Shown one piece after another: positions 15,946 through 24,474 of a stretch of DNA of 64,000 bases. Source of the DNA: CAZGHS01 sp964525495 (GTDB lineage Bacteria > Patescibacteriota > Microgenomatia > JALYQM01). The notes below the pieces were generated by a model that was given only the letters and a program-made list of their open reading frames with translations, made no database searches and had not been told where the DNA came from. Positions within the stretch are counted from its first letter, which is position 1, and each line of letters starts with the position of its first letter. The stretch spans positions 1 to 64,000 of the forward strand of contig CAZGHS010000001.1 of the NCBI GenBank assembly GCA_964525495.1. Reading direction: 5' to 3'. A program made the position numbers and the translations under genes.

Positions 15946-16194
15946 GTGTCTACGAGAATTGTGACAACTACACCATCTTCTGGAGTAGTTATCCAAGATT
16001 CCCATGGGCGGTTTCTAAACGGACGAGACAGATGGCAACCAAAACAATCCGCCGAATTCGCGTTTGTCCATCCCGAAGGAAAGCTCAGTCAGAGTGAACC
16101 TTGGGTCACAAACGCAGCCTGGATTTTCCCAGCACGCCATGTTCCCCACCAAGGAACACTCATTACAGGAAGCCGAAAAGCATTTGGAACATAG
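15946..16194 (+). CDS. 82-residue protein inside structured transcript
   Basis: GTG start at 15946, 5 nt after AGGGAGA, immediately behind a small hairpin. No family recognised. The N-terminus is Thr/Ser/Val-rich; the middle has QDSHGRFLNGRDRWQ and an aromatic segment VTNAAWIFPARHV. No signal peptide or membrane helix. The gene is enclosed by complementary sequences upstream and downstream, so its translation may depend on RNA folding. It is equally possible that the ORF is incidental to a large noncoding RNA. Confidence 0.45.
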   Translation: MSTRIVTTTPSSGVVIQDSHGRFLNGRDRWQPKQSAEFAFVHPEGKLSQSEPWVTNAAWIFPARHVPHQGTLITGSRKAFGT

Positions 16195-16202
16195 TAGAGT
16201 CC

Positions 16203-16298
16203 GAGGGTAAGAGAAACAGACAGCACTTTTTGTGCGTTCAGGCGACCGTTGTTTACAACGTCCTCGCGTGCACCGCCTGAAGTCTGTCTCTTACCCTC
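16203..16298 (+). ncRNA. Multi-stem RNA structure downstream of the 82-residue ORF
   Basis: An outer stem pairs GAGGGTAAGAGA-A-ACAGAC (16203-16221) with GTCTGTCTCTTACCCTC (16282-16298), nearly perfect over 17-18 bp. Inside are GCAC-TTTTT-GTGC, TTCAGGCG / CGCCTGAA, and CGTTG-TTTA-CAACG. This gives a closed multibranch fold. There is no T-run that would make it a simple terminator. The left arm can pair instead with TCTCTTACCTC in the leader (15826-15836), so two folds compete. Confidence 0.6.
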
Positions 16299-16333
16299 TA
16301 TCTTTACTGTCTTTTCTAAAAATCTCACCACTA

Positions 16334-16362
16334 TTGCATTTCTCACTCTTTAGCGACATAAT
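16334..16362 (+). promoter_or_regulatory. Promoter of the secreted coiled-coil gene
   Basis: TTGCAT (16334-16339), 17 bp, CATAAT (16357-16362), followed by AGGAGG six bases before the ATG at 16387. Confidence 0.5.
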
Positions 16363-16386
16363 AGCTTCTGTATACAGGAGGTTCCT

Positions 16387-17130
16387 ATGCAAATTCGCAT
16401 ACGTACAATATTATTCGCAATTATTCCATTACTCGCACTCACTCTCACCATTTCCTCAGCATCAGCTGAAGAATCAACACTTCGCACCAACACATCAAAC
16501 AGAACAGCAAAACCAACCTTAGAAGATTTTCCAGAACGAAATATGGAAAAAATGCGCACTCAAGAATTGCGTATAGCCAGCAAAGCTAGCGATATCAAAG
16601 CTCGACAGGAAAAAATAGCAACGCGCACTGGAGACATGAAAGAAAAGCGAGAAGAACTCGCATCCAGAGCGGCACAAATGCGCGAAGATCGTTGCAAAAT
16701 GCTCAACGAACGAAACACTCTTCTCCTCACTCGATACGAAAATAACAAGGTTCGACACATTGCTGAATACCAAAACGTTAAGAAAAAAGTTGAAGAACTA
16801 GTTGCTCGACTCAAGACAGATGGCAAAGATACAACCAAACTCGAAGCAGATCTTCGCCAACTCGATGTGCTTATCAAAAAAGCTAGTGATGACTACACTG
16901 CATTCATAACAGCGCTCAAAGATACCAAAAACTATACCTGCGGCAAATCTGAAGGCGCTTATGCAGATGCCCTCAAAAAAGCTATGGATAAACTAATGCT
17001 CGCACGCCAAAGCTTACTGGCTGTCCGCACATATTACCAAACAACTATCCGACCAGACATACTAGCAATCAAAGGAACACGTCCAGCTAGCTCAGCATCA
17101 CCTATTGGAGATACAACTAATACTCAATAA
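16387..17130 (+). CDS. Exported coiled-coil protein
   Basis: 247 residues. Signal peptide: basic start, hydrophobic core (TILFAIIPLLALTLTIS), cleavage probably after SASA near residue 27. The mature part is mostly helix with heptad-like charged repeats (residues 45-130: TRTGDMKEKREELASRAAQM) and a KKVEELVARLKTDGKDTTKLEAD segment resembling structural surface proteins of CPR. One Cys pair may exist (RCKML, YTCGK). SD AGGAGG precedes the ATG. It shares an operon with a lipoprotein 17 bp downstream; both probably act at the cell surface. Confidence 0.75.
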   Translation: MQIRIRTILFAIIPLLALTLTISSASAEESTLRTNTSNRTAKPTLEDFPERNMEKMRTQELRIASKASDIKARQEKIATRTGDMKEKREELASRAAQMREDRCKMLNERNTLLLTRYENNKVRHIAEYQNVKKKVEELVARLKTDGKDTTKLEADLRQLDVLIKKASDDYTAFITALKDTKNYTCGKSEGAYADALKKAMDKLMLARQSLLAVRTYYQTTIRPDILAIKGTRPASSASPIGDTTNTQ

Positions 17131-17147
17131 AACCTGGAGGACTATTT

Positions 17148-17417
17148 ATGAAAAAAATCGCAATTATTATTTCAGCATTTGTACTGACCCTAACCTTAGC
17201 AGGTTGCACTCCTAAAACTCCCGCAGCAACTAACGAAACCAATGTAGATGTTGATCAAAGCTCAGACACTACGATCAACGCAACAGGCTCAGCTTCTGCA
17301 TCATCGATGCCATCGTTCGCACCTACAACAGATCAAGATGTTAAATCCATGGACACTATGATGGACAAAGTAAACATGAATGACTATTCAGATAAGTCAC
17401 TCGAAGATTTAAAATAA
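17148..17417 (+). CDS. Small lipoprotein
   Basis: 89 residues. Lipoprotein signal with lipobox LAGC (Cys20), after KKIAIIISAFVLTLT. The mature part is Ser/Thr/Asp-rich, likely disordered, ending in MDTMMDKVNMNDYSDKSLEDLK. SD TGGAGG ahead of the ATG. Last gene before a terminator. Membrane-anchored, function unknown. Confidence 0.75.
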   Translation: MKKIAIIISAFVLTLTLAGCTPKTPAATNETNVDVDQSSDTTINATGSASASSMPSFAPTTDQDVKSMDTMMDKVNMNDYSDKSLEDLK

Positions 17418-17435
17418 CTTAGTTGAAAATAAACT

Positions 17436-17466
17436 AAAAGCCGCCTATTTCTCAGCGGCTTTTTTT
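17436..17466. terminator. Bidirectional Rho-independent terminator
   Basis: AAAAGCCGC / GCGGCTTTT hairpin with 10-nt loop and T-runs on both strands. It ends the 16387-17417 operon and overlaps the stop codon of the convergent YibE/F gene at 17445, so it can serve both. Confidence 0.9.
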
Positions 17467-18632
17467 GTACCAAACACATATGCTGCAAGCAACGTAGCTA
17501 TAGGCACAGCCAAAATCAATGCAGAGCTTCCCACAACAGTGCGAATTATCTCCTCAACCAACTGTTCGCTATTTAATGTGATCCACAAAGGTTGTTGATC
17601 CTTGTTCGCCGTAAACAACAAGAACAATGGCAACGAGCTACCTGCATACGCCAGGAAAAGCGTATTTACCAACGAAGCTATATGCTCGTGCCCTATCGAG
17701 ATTCCCCGCTTATACAGCTCAGCAATACTCAACGCAGGATTAGCTTTATGAATCTCCTCCACCGACGCAGTCTGGGCAGTAGTAATGTCATCAAGCACAC
17801 CCAAAGTTCCGATCAAAATTCCACCAAGCAATAATCCTTGCAAGTTCATCCGTCCCAGCGGTCCCAACTGCAAGAAAAATGCTTCTTCTGTCCCCAACCC
17901 GGTTAACTTTGTCGCCGTAACAGCCACATAGGCCAAAATGGTCGACAAACCTAAAGTAATCAGTGTACTGATCAGCGCCAACGTCGTCCGTTTATTAAAC
18001 CCATGAGCCAGATACAACGACACAAACGCAATCGCTAGTAATCCGATCAATGTGATCACAAAGGGATTCTTGCCATCTAGTATCTGGGGAATCATGAACT
18101 GCGCAATTACCAGAACGCTTACACTCAATCCAAGCAAAGACATTATTCCTTTTTTACGTCCAAACAAAAGGATCAAAAACACAAACCCCAAAGTTAAATA
18201 CAAAAGCGGATGCAGACGATACCGATCAATGATCACATACGAACTCTCACCGGCTAGTGTAGTCTTAGTCAAAACAATTCGCTCGCCCTTAGAAACCTTT
18301 ACACTCGTCGTAACAGCTTGGATATGTCCTTGATCAACAGTTACCGTCTTGCCTTTATCTGCCCCATCCAGGAGCCGCACAGCCAGCACCTGATACTCTC
18401 GTACGTACCCACCAATATCTTCAGTACCTTCCTTAGTTATCCCTACAACCAGTCCAGTATAAAATTCATCCTTAGGAAACTGGTACAACACTTCACTAGA
18501 TTCAGAAGCCATCATAGGTTCTAAATCAACCGGTGTTGAGTCTTGCGCAGACACACTCCCCGTAAATACAATAAGTGAAAGACAAAACGCCACGCTCCAC
18601 GCACAAACTGTACGAATCAAAGAAATAATCAT
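17445..18632 (-). CDS. YibE/F-like integral membrane protein
   Basis: 395 residues. Signal peptide (to SVSAQ near 30), an extracytoplasmic beta-rich domain (residues 40-140; GADKGKTVTVDQGHI) and about seven membrane helices from 145 on. The motif GVLDDITTAQTASVEEI between helices is a hallmark of the YibE/F family. Members are widespread, and transport or channel functions have been suggested, none firmly shown. Monocistronic, opposite to its neighbours. Confidence 0.85.
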   Translation of the reverse strand: MIISLIRTVCAWSVAFCLSLIVFTGSVSAQDSTPVDLEPMMASESSEVLYQFPKDEFYTGLVVGITKEGTEDIGGYVREYQVLAVRLLDGADKGKTVTVDQGHIQAVTTSVKVSKGERIVLTKTTLAGESSYVIIDRYRLHPLLYLTLGFVFLILLFGRKKGIMSLLGLSVSVLVIAQFMIPQILDGKNPFVITLIGLLAIAFVSLYLAHGFNKRTTLALISTLITLGLSTILAYVAVTATKLTGLGTEEAFFLQLGPLGRMNLQGLLLGGILIGTLGVLDDITTAQTASVEEIHKANPALSIAELYKRGISIGHEHIASLVNTLFLAYAGSSLPLFLLFTANKDQQPLWITLNSEQLVEEIIRTVVGSSALILAVPIATLLAAYVFGTKKAAEK

Positions 18633-18649
18633 ACACTAAGTATATCAAT

Positions 18650-19147
18650 ATGACAGCAAATACTCATCACTCAAAGGGATTCACACTCATCGAAATACTA
18701 ATTACAATCTCAGTTTTCGCGATCATAGCTGGAGCAGTCCTCTTGGCCATTAATCCTGCCAAACTCATCCGTGAATCACGTTTAAATATCACAAAAGCCA
18801 ACCTCAACCAGATTATTAAAGCCGCTCAAACCTACATGGCCGAAACGGGCAGACTACCACCAGATGCTAACAGAAACATTCCGGCAGAGTTCATGCCTCA
18901 ACTTGGTGCAGGGCCATGGCCAAACGGTCCATTTCCTGGTTCTATTTACGACTGGGACAATTGGGAAAACAACACTTGCTGGGACGGTTCAACTGGAATA
19001 ATTCAAATAACCTTGCGTGAAGTAGACCACTATAACAGTCAAGAAAACTATAATCTCTATATGACAATGCGGGGTGAAGGAATTCCTCACTGCGATAATT
19101 CAGCAGAACGAGGTGAGTGCTTAAACTGTGTAAGTAGATATCCTTAA
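18650..19147 (+). CDS. Type IV pseudopilin
   Basis: 165 residues. Prepilin signal KGFTLIEILITISVFAII: cleavage after Gly, Phe+1, Glu+5, followed by the usual hydrophobic helix. The globular part is Trp/Asn-rich with four cysteines (TCWDGS, PHCDNS, GECLNC) that could form disulfides. Cleaved by a prepilin peptidase and assembled into a pilus or secretion pseudopilus; no such machinery lies nearby, so it is an isolated (minor or major) subunit. Divergent from the YibE/F gene with 17 bp between. Confidence 0.88.
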   Translation: MTANTHHSKGFTLIEILITISVFAIIAGAVLLAINPAKLIRESRLNITKANLNQIIKAAQTYMAETGRLPPDANRNIPAEFMPQLGAGPWPNGPFPGSIYDWDNWENNTCWDGSTGIIQITLREVDHYNSQENYNLYMTMRGEGIPHCDNSAERGECLNCVSRYP

Positions 19148-19150
19148 AAA

Positions 19151-19573
19151 TTACTGGCAATCATGACAAAGTCCGTAGAACTCGAGCATATGCTCTTTGA
19201 CCTGAAATTTATTATTCCGCTTAATCTGTGACTCGATATCACTCAAATTCTCTTCCAGCACAACATCCTCGATCTTCTGACAACTCTGACACACGAGATG
19301 ATGATGATGCTCAAGATGAGCTAGTTCATACCGCTTCTTCTCCTCACCCAGATCAATCTCAGCAACAATCCCTTGTTCCATCAAAAAATATAGTTCACGA
19401 TAAACGGTAGTCTTATTTGGCTCCAAATCCTTTTTTCGAAACGACTCCAGTATCTCCTGTACAGCCAAAGGCTGACTGGACGCAAAAAAAACTTCGAGCA
19501 GGCCCACCCGATATCTAGTCGACTTAACACCCTGTTCCTTCAGATAATTCATCGCTTCTAAAGCTGTTTTCAT
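19151..19573 (-). CDS. fur: Fur-family metalloregulator
   Basis: 140 residues, full family length. Winged helix (residues 10-80: KSTRYRVGLLEVFFASSQPL, KTTVYRELYFLMEQG), then the metal-binding dimer domain with ELAHLEHHHHLVCQSCQKIED (His cluster and CxxC) and a second CHDC at the end; two CxxC pairs make the structural zinc site. Represses target genes when loaded with metal or responds to peroxide as PerR; Fur, Zur and PerR cannot be told apart here. Its stop is 3 bp from the convergent pseudopilin stop. Confidence 0.9.
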   Translation of the reverse strand: MKTALEAMNYLKEQGVKSTRYRVGLLEVFFASSQPLAVQEILESFRKKDLEPNKTTVYRELYFLMEQGIVAEIDLGEEKKRYELAHLEHHHHLVCQSCQKIEDVVLEENLSDIESQIKRNNKFQVKEHMLEFYGLCHDCQ

Positions 19574-19624
19574 ACTCTCATTTTAACATAATCGGCATAG
19601 CAGATAGCCAATTGGAGGTCAGGA

Positions 19625-20344
19625 ATGTATGCTAATAATATGATTGCTCGGTTAAATCCATTAATCGCACTACTCTTTCTACTACCAGCTTTAGTGCTAG
19701 GAAACGCCGCATTCGGAGCGTATCAAGAAGCAAGCCAAAAAGTAATACAGGACCAAGGGTCATCTTACCGCATTTTTAACGGAGTTACGTTCAAGACGTT
19801 TGACAAAAAAATACTCGAAGAGCCTGCGTCGGCTAATCCTAATTCATTCCTAATCCCATTTCATCAAACTATAAGAAATGACTACGAGAGCAGCCTAGAA
19901 TTAGGAAAATACTACCAAGGCACTCAGACCAATCTCACAATTTTTTACGGTGTTCTCGCCCTAATAGCAATCTTACCCGCTATTGCTACATATGTACTTA
20001 ATATAGTTAAACTAGAAGGGAATATACTTACTATCAAAACTTTTTTGCCAAGTAGGTACAGGTCATCGATACAGTCTTCACCAAACCTGTCACTAGATAT
20101 TTTTTCAATCAGCGAGATAAAGGTTATTCGTACAACACCATTCACAGATCCCATCAGTAGTATTGAAAAAACAAACTGGAGAGATCTTCTGGAACTCAGT
20201 ACGAACATGCACCAAAAAGCGTATATTAACCTCTTTTTAATTCCCGGAGCTAAACATATTATTCACACTATCCTTACCAAACGTTCAGAAATCCCACTAA
20301 CATTCTCTAAGAACTCCTTGAGAGATAACCTAAAAAACATATAA
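19625..20344 (+). CDS. Two-helix membrane protein of unknown family
   Basis: 239 residues. Membrane helices at about 10-32 (LNPLIALLFLLPALVLGN) and 103-127 (LTIFYGVLALIAILPAIATYVL), with a 70-residue outer loop between them and a beta-rich C-terminal domain (KLEGNILTIKTFLPSRYRSS) that may resemble a PH-like domain. SD TTGGAGG. Function unknown. Confidence 0.65.
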   Translation: MYANNMIARLNPLIALLFLLPALVLGNAAFGAYQEASQKVIQDQGSSYRIFNGVTFKTFDKKILEEPASANPNSFLIPFHQTIRNDYESSLELGKYYQGTQTNLTIFYGVLALIAILPAIATYVLNIVKLEGNILTIKTFLPSRYRSSIQSSPNLSLDIFSISEIKVIRTTPFTDPISSIEKTNWRDLLELSTNMHQKAYINLFLIPGAKHIIHTILTKRSEIPLTFSKNSLRDNLKNI

Positions 20345-20634
20345 AAACAAAATCGGCACCGAAGAATAGTTGTATGAATCACTTCAAGACCTTAGCGTCA
20401 TTACTATAGGCATGATACCACAAGAATCTCAACACAATCTTAGACTGGAAATATAGCCTATAATATGATATAATATGCCGAATAATTTGTACTTAAGTAT
20501 GAACTATTTACGCTTACGAATTATGCACCTTAAAACCATGCAAAAAGCAAAATTATACCTAGAGGGTAGCATTTAGGGCATTTTTAATGCCTTAGATGTT
20601 ACCCTTTAACCGCTACAAGTAAGTGAGGTCTTTC
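20345..20634. other. Spacer with long hairpin before small gene
   Basis: TATAAT boxes occur at 20459-20464 and 20469-20474 but lack good -35 partners. At 20561-20607 a 47-nt hairpin pairs AGAGGGTA..GGGCAT with ATGCC..TACCCTTT over about 20 bp (a few G-U), loop TTTTA. It has no T-run. It stands 15 nt before the SD of the gene at 20635, so it could control that mRNA. Confidence 0.6.
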
Positions 20635-20883
20635 ATGGCCATTAAACCGATAGCTGTACTTCCAGCCGGCTCTACCCTCTTCTCCAGGAATCGATTTGTT
20701 CAACAATGGCCGCGGGATATACCCACACAGGCAACAATAATAGCAGTATCTCAAGTTGCCAATGTGAAATTCCGATGTGATAACGAAAGCGACTTACTCG
20801 ACATTTGTAACGTTATTTTAAGAGCTGGTGTCAGAGAAATGCTGTGGTACTACTACATCGCTCCACGAGCAATAACAGCATAG
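20635..20883 (+). CDS. Small unknown protein
   Basis: 82 residues from ATG 20635, with AGTGAGG 6 nt upstream (a longer frame from GTG 20623 would start inside that SD). No family recognised. Ends in DLLDICNVILRAGVREMLWYYYIAPRA, an amphipathic helix followed by aromatic residues. Cytoplasmic by appearance. A strong hairpin lies in its 5' leader. Confidence 0.5.
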   Translation: MAIKPIAVLPAGSTLFSRNRFVQQWPRDIPTQATIIAVSQVANVKFRCDNESDLLDICNVILRAGVREMLWYYYIAPRAITA

Positions 20884-20966
20884 CAAAATAATTTTGTTTA
20901 CCATGGTTTCCATCGAAGAGAAGTATGCGATATCACACATCCCATACCAAACATACTTCTCTTCCC

Positions 20967-22061
20967 CTAGTCACAATATTTATAAAGTACAGGAACTGTA
21001 CATCCCATCCCCTTACATACTTCATCAGAATATTTTTTATTAAGTTCAGCATAAACTTTACACATATCATCACCTTTATTACGATACAAACACTCAATAA
21101 CTGGTTGCACGTTAGGACAACTACCACATCCTCCGTGCTGAAACCCTGTCATACTACATGACACAGGCATAGCAGTGGGTTTAGGAGTCGGAGTAGCAAT
21201 AACTGGTTGATATACATCTACTACCTCATCATCCTTCAGTGTACTTGGATATTTCCTTAAATAAGCAGTAAAGATTCGACTCATATCTGTTTTTACTTTA
21301 TTCCCACTAACATAAACAACATAATTTCCACTTACCCATACATACCGATCTCCAAACTGACCTTCCTTAACCACATATACTATATCTTTACCAATTTTTG
21401 TTTTCTTGGCTGGATCATTAAATAGATTAAGTAAACTCATCATCTCTTTTATTGTTTTATCTCTGTCTGGACGCTCCTTTACCTGAACACTAGCTATTGG
21501 AGATCCTGAATCAAGAAGAGAGTAGCCAACAGAATAGTCCATTCCTCCTAAATATGCAGGGTATGCATAAAAACTATCAATTTGCAAATTAAATCCATAC
21601 AATATGAATATCTGTTCAACACTTTTACCGCTATTCTGCTTAAACTCCATATTAAAGGCACTAATTAACTTAAACTGATTTATAGCAAATGCAATGAAGG
21701 ACTGAATCATGGGCACAAAACAAATTATTAAAATAACAATCAAGAATTTCTTTAATTTCTGAGGATCAAAGCGCCGCATAAACGAAAAAATAATGCAGGC
21801 ATAAACATACAGCAAGGCAGTATTCCCAATAACACCTGCAGTTTCGTTAATCCTACCAACTGAGATGTAAACAGGTAAAAAAATAAATGTGAATATATTT
21901 GCTAAAGTTATGAAAATACTACTAGAACATCCTAAACTGAGTGCACAACTAAACATCATTCCTAGTGAAAAAATGTTCACATAGTTAGCCAAAATACATA
22001 AAATTATGAAAATAAGTATTGTAAAAAACGTGGGTTTAAAGAATGAAACAAGCCTATTCAT
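20967..22061 (-). CDS. Membrane protein with Cys-rich C-terminal domain
   Basis: 364 residues. Four hydrophobic segments in the first 150 residues (FTILIFIILCILANYV, MMFSCALSLGCSSSIFIT, TALLYVYACIIFSF, FLIVILIICFVPMIQS), a middle region with strands (GKDIVYVVKEGQFGDRYVWVSGNYVVYVSGNK), then a Pro/Thr linker and about 60 residues with eight or more cysteines (GGCGSCPNVQ, DMCKVY, EVCKGMGCTVP), likely disulfide-bonded outside the cell. Monocistronic, left neighbour of element B. Function unknown. Confidence 0.6.
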   Translation of the reverse strand: MNRLVSFFKPTFFTILIFIILCILANYVNIFSLGMMFSCALSLGCSSSIFITLANIFTFIFLPVYISVGRINETAGVIGNTALLYVYACIIFSFMRRFDPQKLKKFLIVILIICFVPMIQSFIAFAINQFKLISAFNMEFKQNSGKSVEQIFILYGFNLQIDSFYAYPAYLGGMDYSVGYSLLDSGSPIASVQVKERPDRDKTIKEMMSLLNLFNDPAKKTKIGKDIVYVVKEGQFGDRYVWVSGNYVVYVSGNKVKTDMSRIFTAYLRKYPSTLKDDEVVDVYQPVIATPTPKPTAMPVSCSMTGFQHGGCGSCPNVQPVIECLYRNKGDDMCKVYAELNKKYSDEVCKGMGCTVPVLYKYCD

Positions 22062-22351
22062 ACAACTTATATTCAGTATGAAGACTATTTTAAAAAATTA
22101 CCAGATCGAAAAACGCTTATAATCTGTGGGCAATGTTGTCTCAAAATGGAACACAATCTCCCCTTTTCTACTTAGATTACACACTACTTTTCAAAGACAA
22201 AATATCGCTCTACCTTCCGTAACATACGCTGGATAGCAAAGATTCTATCTATACCAATAATAAATTGGAACACAATAAAGTGTTACTTGCCATACCAAAG
22301 CACTTTGATAAGATAGTGGTAATAATCATTAAAGCTGCTGAGGAGCTTATT

Positions 22352-22759
22352 ATGTCTGAACAAGGTGAAGCACCACAACCAATTCTCGAAGAAGTAAAAA
22401 TAGATCAATCATCTCATCCAAATAGTTTATTGGTTGATGTAAAAGGCGAACAAGCCCAAGTAGAGGATTTTATCAAGCAAACTTTATACAAAATTAGAGC
22501 GCGCGAGATACCTCCCACTAACGATACGGAATCTACAAATCTGCGACTTGATATCGATGACTTATTTGAGCAACAACGAGAAGATATCGACAAATATTTC
22601 AAAGGAGGGCAACCTTACAATCCCTACATCGGTACAAATTGGGAAATACGTGCATATGTACGAAGAGAGCGTCAACAGCCTGGAATTTATCACCTTAATT
22701 TCTACGATAATGCCAGTATGCAGCGAGTAAAATCTGACGGTCTTGAAATAGCGGAATAA
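22352..22759 (+). CDS. Unknown protein, first gene of element B
   Basis: 135 residues from ATG 22352, six bases after a GAGGAG SD; the frame is open further left. Acidic, with DIDDLFEQQREDIDKYFKGG in the middle and strands near the end (EIRAYVRRERQQPGIYHLNFY). No family recognised. Cytoplasmic. Separated from the nuclease by 53 bp. Confidence 0.5.
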   Translation: MSEQGEAPQPILEEVKIDQSSHPNSLLVDVKGEQAQVEDFIKQTLYKIRAREIPPTNDTESTNLRLDIDDLFEQQREDIDKYFKGGQPYNPYIGTNWEIRAYVRRERQQPGIYHLNFYDNASMQRVKSDGLEIAE

Positions 22760-22812
22760 CCAACTTTATTTCAAGCATATTATTCTCGCAAATAGTCTGT
22801 TAAAATCCAGCC

Positions 22813-23919
22813 ATGAGCTGGGACTTACCAATACCACCAGAAAGCAAGTATGCCTATTCTGAACCAATTACAATTCGAGATGGCTCGTGGGGACATTTAT
22901 GCGTTAAGGTAGGATACGTAAAACAACATCCAGAGAAACGGGTAATTCGATTAGAAAAAAGATGGAAAGCAGACGGCGGTATTTATAAAGAAGAAAAATT
23001 TAATATTAAAGATGGTGACGACTGGATACAAATTAGACAAGCAGTGGAAAGGTTATGGCCTGAATTAGAATCGGCCCCTACTGCAACAGAGATTGACCAA
23101 GCTATTCATAAAGTAAGTAAAGAAACACAGTTACTTGAACTTCTTTCAAAATATCCTGAAATACTTAGCCAAATACCTCAAAACGCAGATATCTTATCAA
23201 TGCCCGAAGAACATAAAGAAGCATTAAAACGACTACTTACAGCAGGTGGACAAATCGCTAATGCAGTTATTAGCAAATTAGCAGAACAACCGATAGATGA
23301 CATTGCTCAATTCGTAAAGCTACTTGAAGAGTTAAAACTCTCTACTATAAATTCTCTCGTCACACACGTTACTTCCAGAACCAAATTCATTGAGATGTTT
23401 GAGAAAGCCATACATAACGAAGAATCTTATGAACGTAGAGGGCATAATTCCATCCATAATCTGTTAAAGGTAAATATGTGGCTGGTTAATCATAATTACG
23501 CTATCCTTCATGATGACGAAACATTAAGAAATATCATTCATTCCCAATGGGACAAAATTGCAGATGAAGAAGATTTAGACACGAGGCCAGATTTTTTATG
23601 CATGGTTGATCCATTCGCAAAAGAAAACGGTATCAAGAAACTGGTTATTATTGAAATAAAGCGGCCTACAGTAAAAATAAAACTAAAGCATATAGACCAA
23701 GTTATGGGATATAGGACTATCCTACATAATCATTCTGGGAAACCAATCACTGACTTTTCTTGTTATATTGTAGGTAAGGAAATCGATTCAAAATTGCAGC
23801 TTAATGATATGTCCAATTCTGGCTTCATTGTTAAAACGTATACTGATTTCATAAGTGAAGCACGACATTTTTATCGAGAATACATCAAGATTATTGAATC
23901 TGAATCTTATGCTTTCTGA
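22813..23919 (+). CDS. Shedu-like (DUF4263-type) PD-(D/E)XK nuclease
   Basis: 368 residues. The C-terminal domain (residues about 200-360) has the nuclease core: RPDFLCMVD (Asp), then KKLVIIEIKRP (E-x-K) and a helix HIDQVMGYRTIL, preceded by IHNLLKVNMWLVNHNY, which resembles the FLxxNPWL helix of Shedu SduA. Shedu is a single-protein anti-phage nuclease. The N-terminal 200 residues (WGHLCVKVGYVK..., Leu-rich helices) would be a sensor or oligomerisation part. TAAAAT ends 6 nt before ATG, so translation may be leaderless. It overlaps the next gene by 11 bp. Confidence 0.72.
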   Translation: MSWDLPIPPESKYAYSEPITIRDGSWGHLCVKVGYVKQHPEKRVIRLEKRWKADGGIYKEEKFNIKDGDDWIQIRQAVERLWPELESAPTATEIDQAIHKVSKETQLLELLSKYPEILSQIPQNADILSMPEEHKEALKRLLTAGGQIANAVISKLAEQPIDDIAQFVKLLEELKLSTINSLVTHVTSRTKFIEMFEKAIHNEESYERRGHNSIHNLLKVNMWLVNHNYAILHDDETLRNIIHSQWDKIADEEDLDTRPDFLCMVDPFAKENGIKKLVIIEIKRPTVKIKLKHIDQVMGYRTILHNHSGKPITDFSCYIVGKEIDSKLQLNDMSNSGFIVKTYTDFISEARHFYREYIKIIESESYAF

Positions 23920-24451
23920 CGAAACAAAGACTACTCAATACCAAACAAATCCAACCGAGAAACAAATCAAGACGACAAATAATATACTTGCAGGAGAACA
24001 AAGCGTTGGGCAAGCCATGAGAAACGCAGGATATTCTACGACATCTTCATTGAACCCAGGTAAGAATTTCATGGAAGCTAAGGGAACAAAAACTTACTTA
24101 TCCCGTCTTGATCTAAAATCAAGAATTAAATTCAATATGTGTACTGTAGATCGCGCATTAGAAGTATTCATGGAGGCTTTAGAGGCGAAAAAGTACATAC
24201 CGTTTCGTGTTGTTAATGAAGGCAACAAAGTAATTTATAAAACTCAATCAGTTCCCGATCACGACATAAGAATACGTGCCGCTGATAAACTATTAAAGCT
24301 ACATAGCGTGGAGAACCTACAACCTGAAAAAGAATCATCACACTCACAGACACTAACACAGGAAGAGATTGACGATTTTAATAAGAAATTCCTTCGATTT
24401 ATAGAAAGTGGAGAATTTAGTTCTACAGTAATTAGCAAATCACAATCCTAA
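23909..24451 (+). CDS. Phage terminase small subunit-like protein
   Basis: 180 residues from ATG 23909 (inside the nuclease gene end). N-terminal HTH-like stretch: NNILAGEQSVGQAMRNAGYS, then MEAKGTKTYL, as in phage TerS proteins; the C-terminal part has DHDIRIRAADKLLKLHSVEN, also typical of them. TerS selects DNA for packaging into capsids, together with a large ATPase subunit. No TerL is present. In a 5-kb integrated element this resembles satellite packaging hijack; it could also be a plain DNA-binding regulator. Confidence 0.62.
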   Translation: MLSDETKTTQYQTNPTEKQIKTTNNILAGEQSVGQAMRNAGYSTTSSLNPGKNFMEAKGTKTYLSRLDLKSRIKFNMCTVDRALEVFMEALEAKKYIPFRVVNEGNKVIYKTQSVPDHDIRIRAADKLLKLHSVENLQPEKESSHSQTLTQEEIDDFNKKFLRFIESGEFSSTVISKSQS

Positions 24452-24474
24452 TTCAACAATGATAAAATCCCTGT

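Larger units (their letters stand above)
15807..16310. repeat. 15-bp inverted repeat enclosing the small gene
   Basis: ACAGTAAAGATAGAG at 15807-15821 is the exact reverse complement of CTCTATCTTTACTGT at 16296-16310. The 504-bp interval holds the structured leader, the 82-residue ORF and the multi-stem structure. The arms could close the transcript into one domain, or be the ends of a small mobile unit; no flanking target-site duplication is evident. Confidence 0.75.

Noticed and set aside
15725..16310. tmRNA or RNase P RNA for the structured region
   Set aside because: No tRNA-like ends, tag frame or conserved RNase P P4-type sequences are present.
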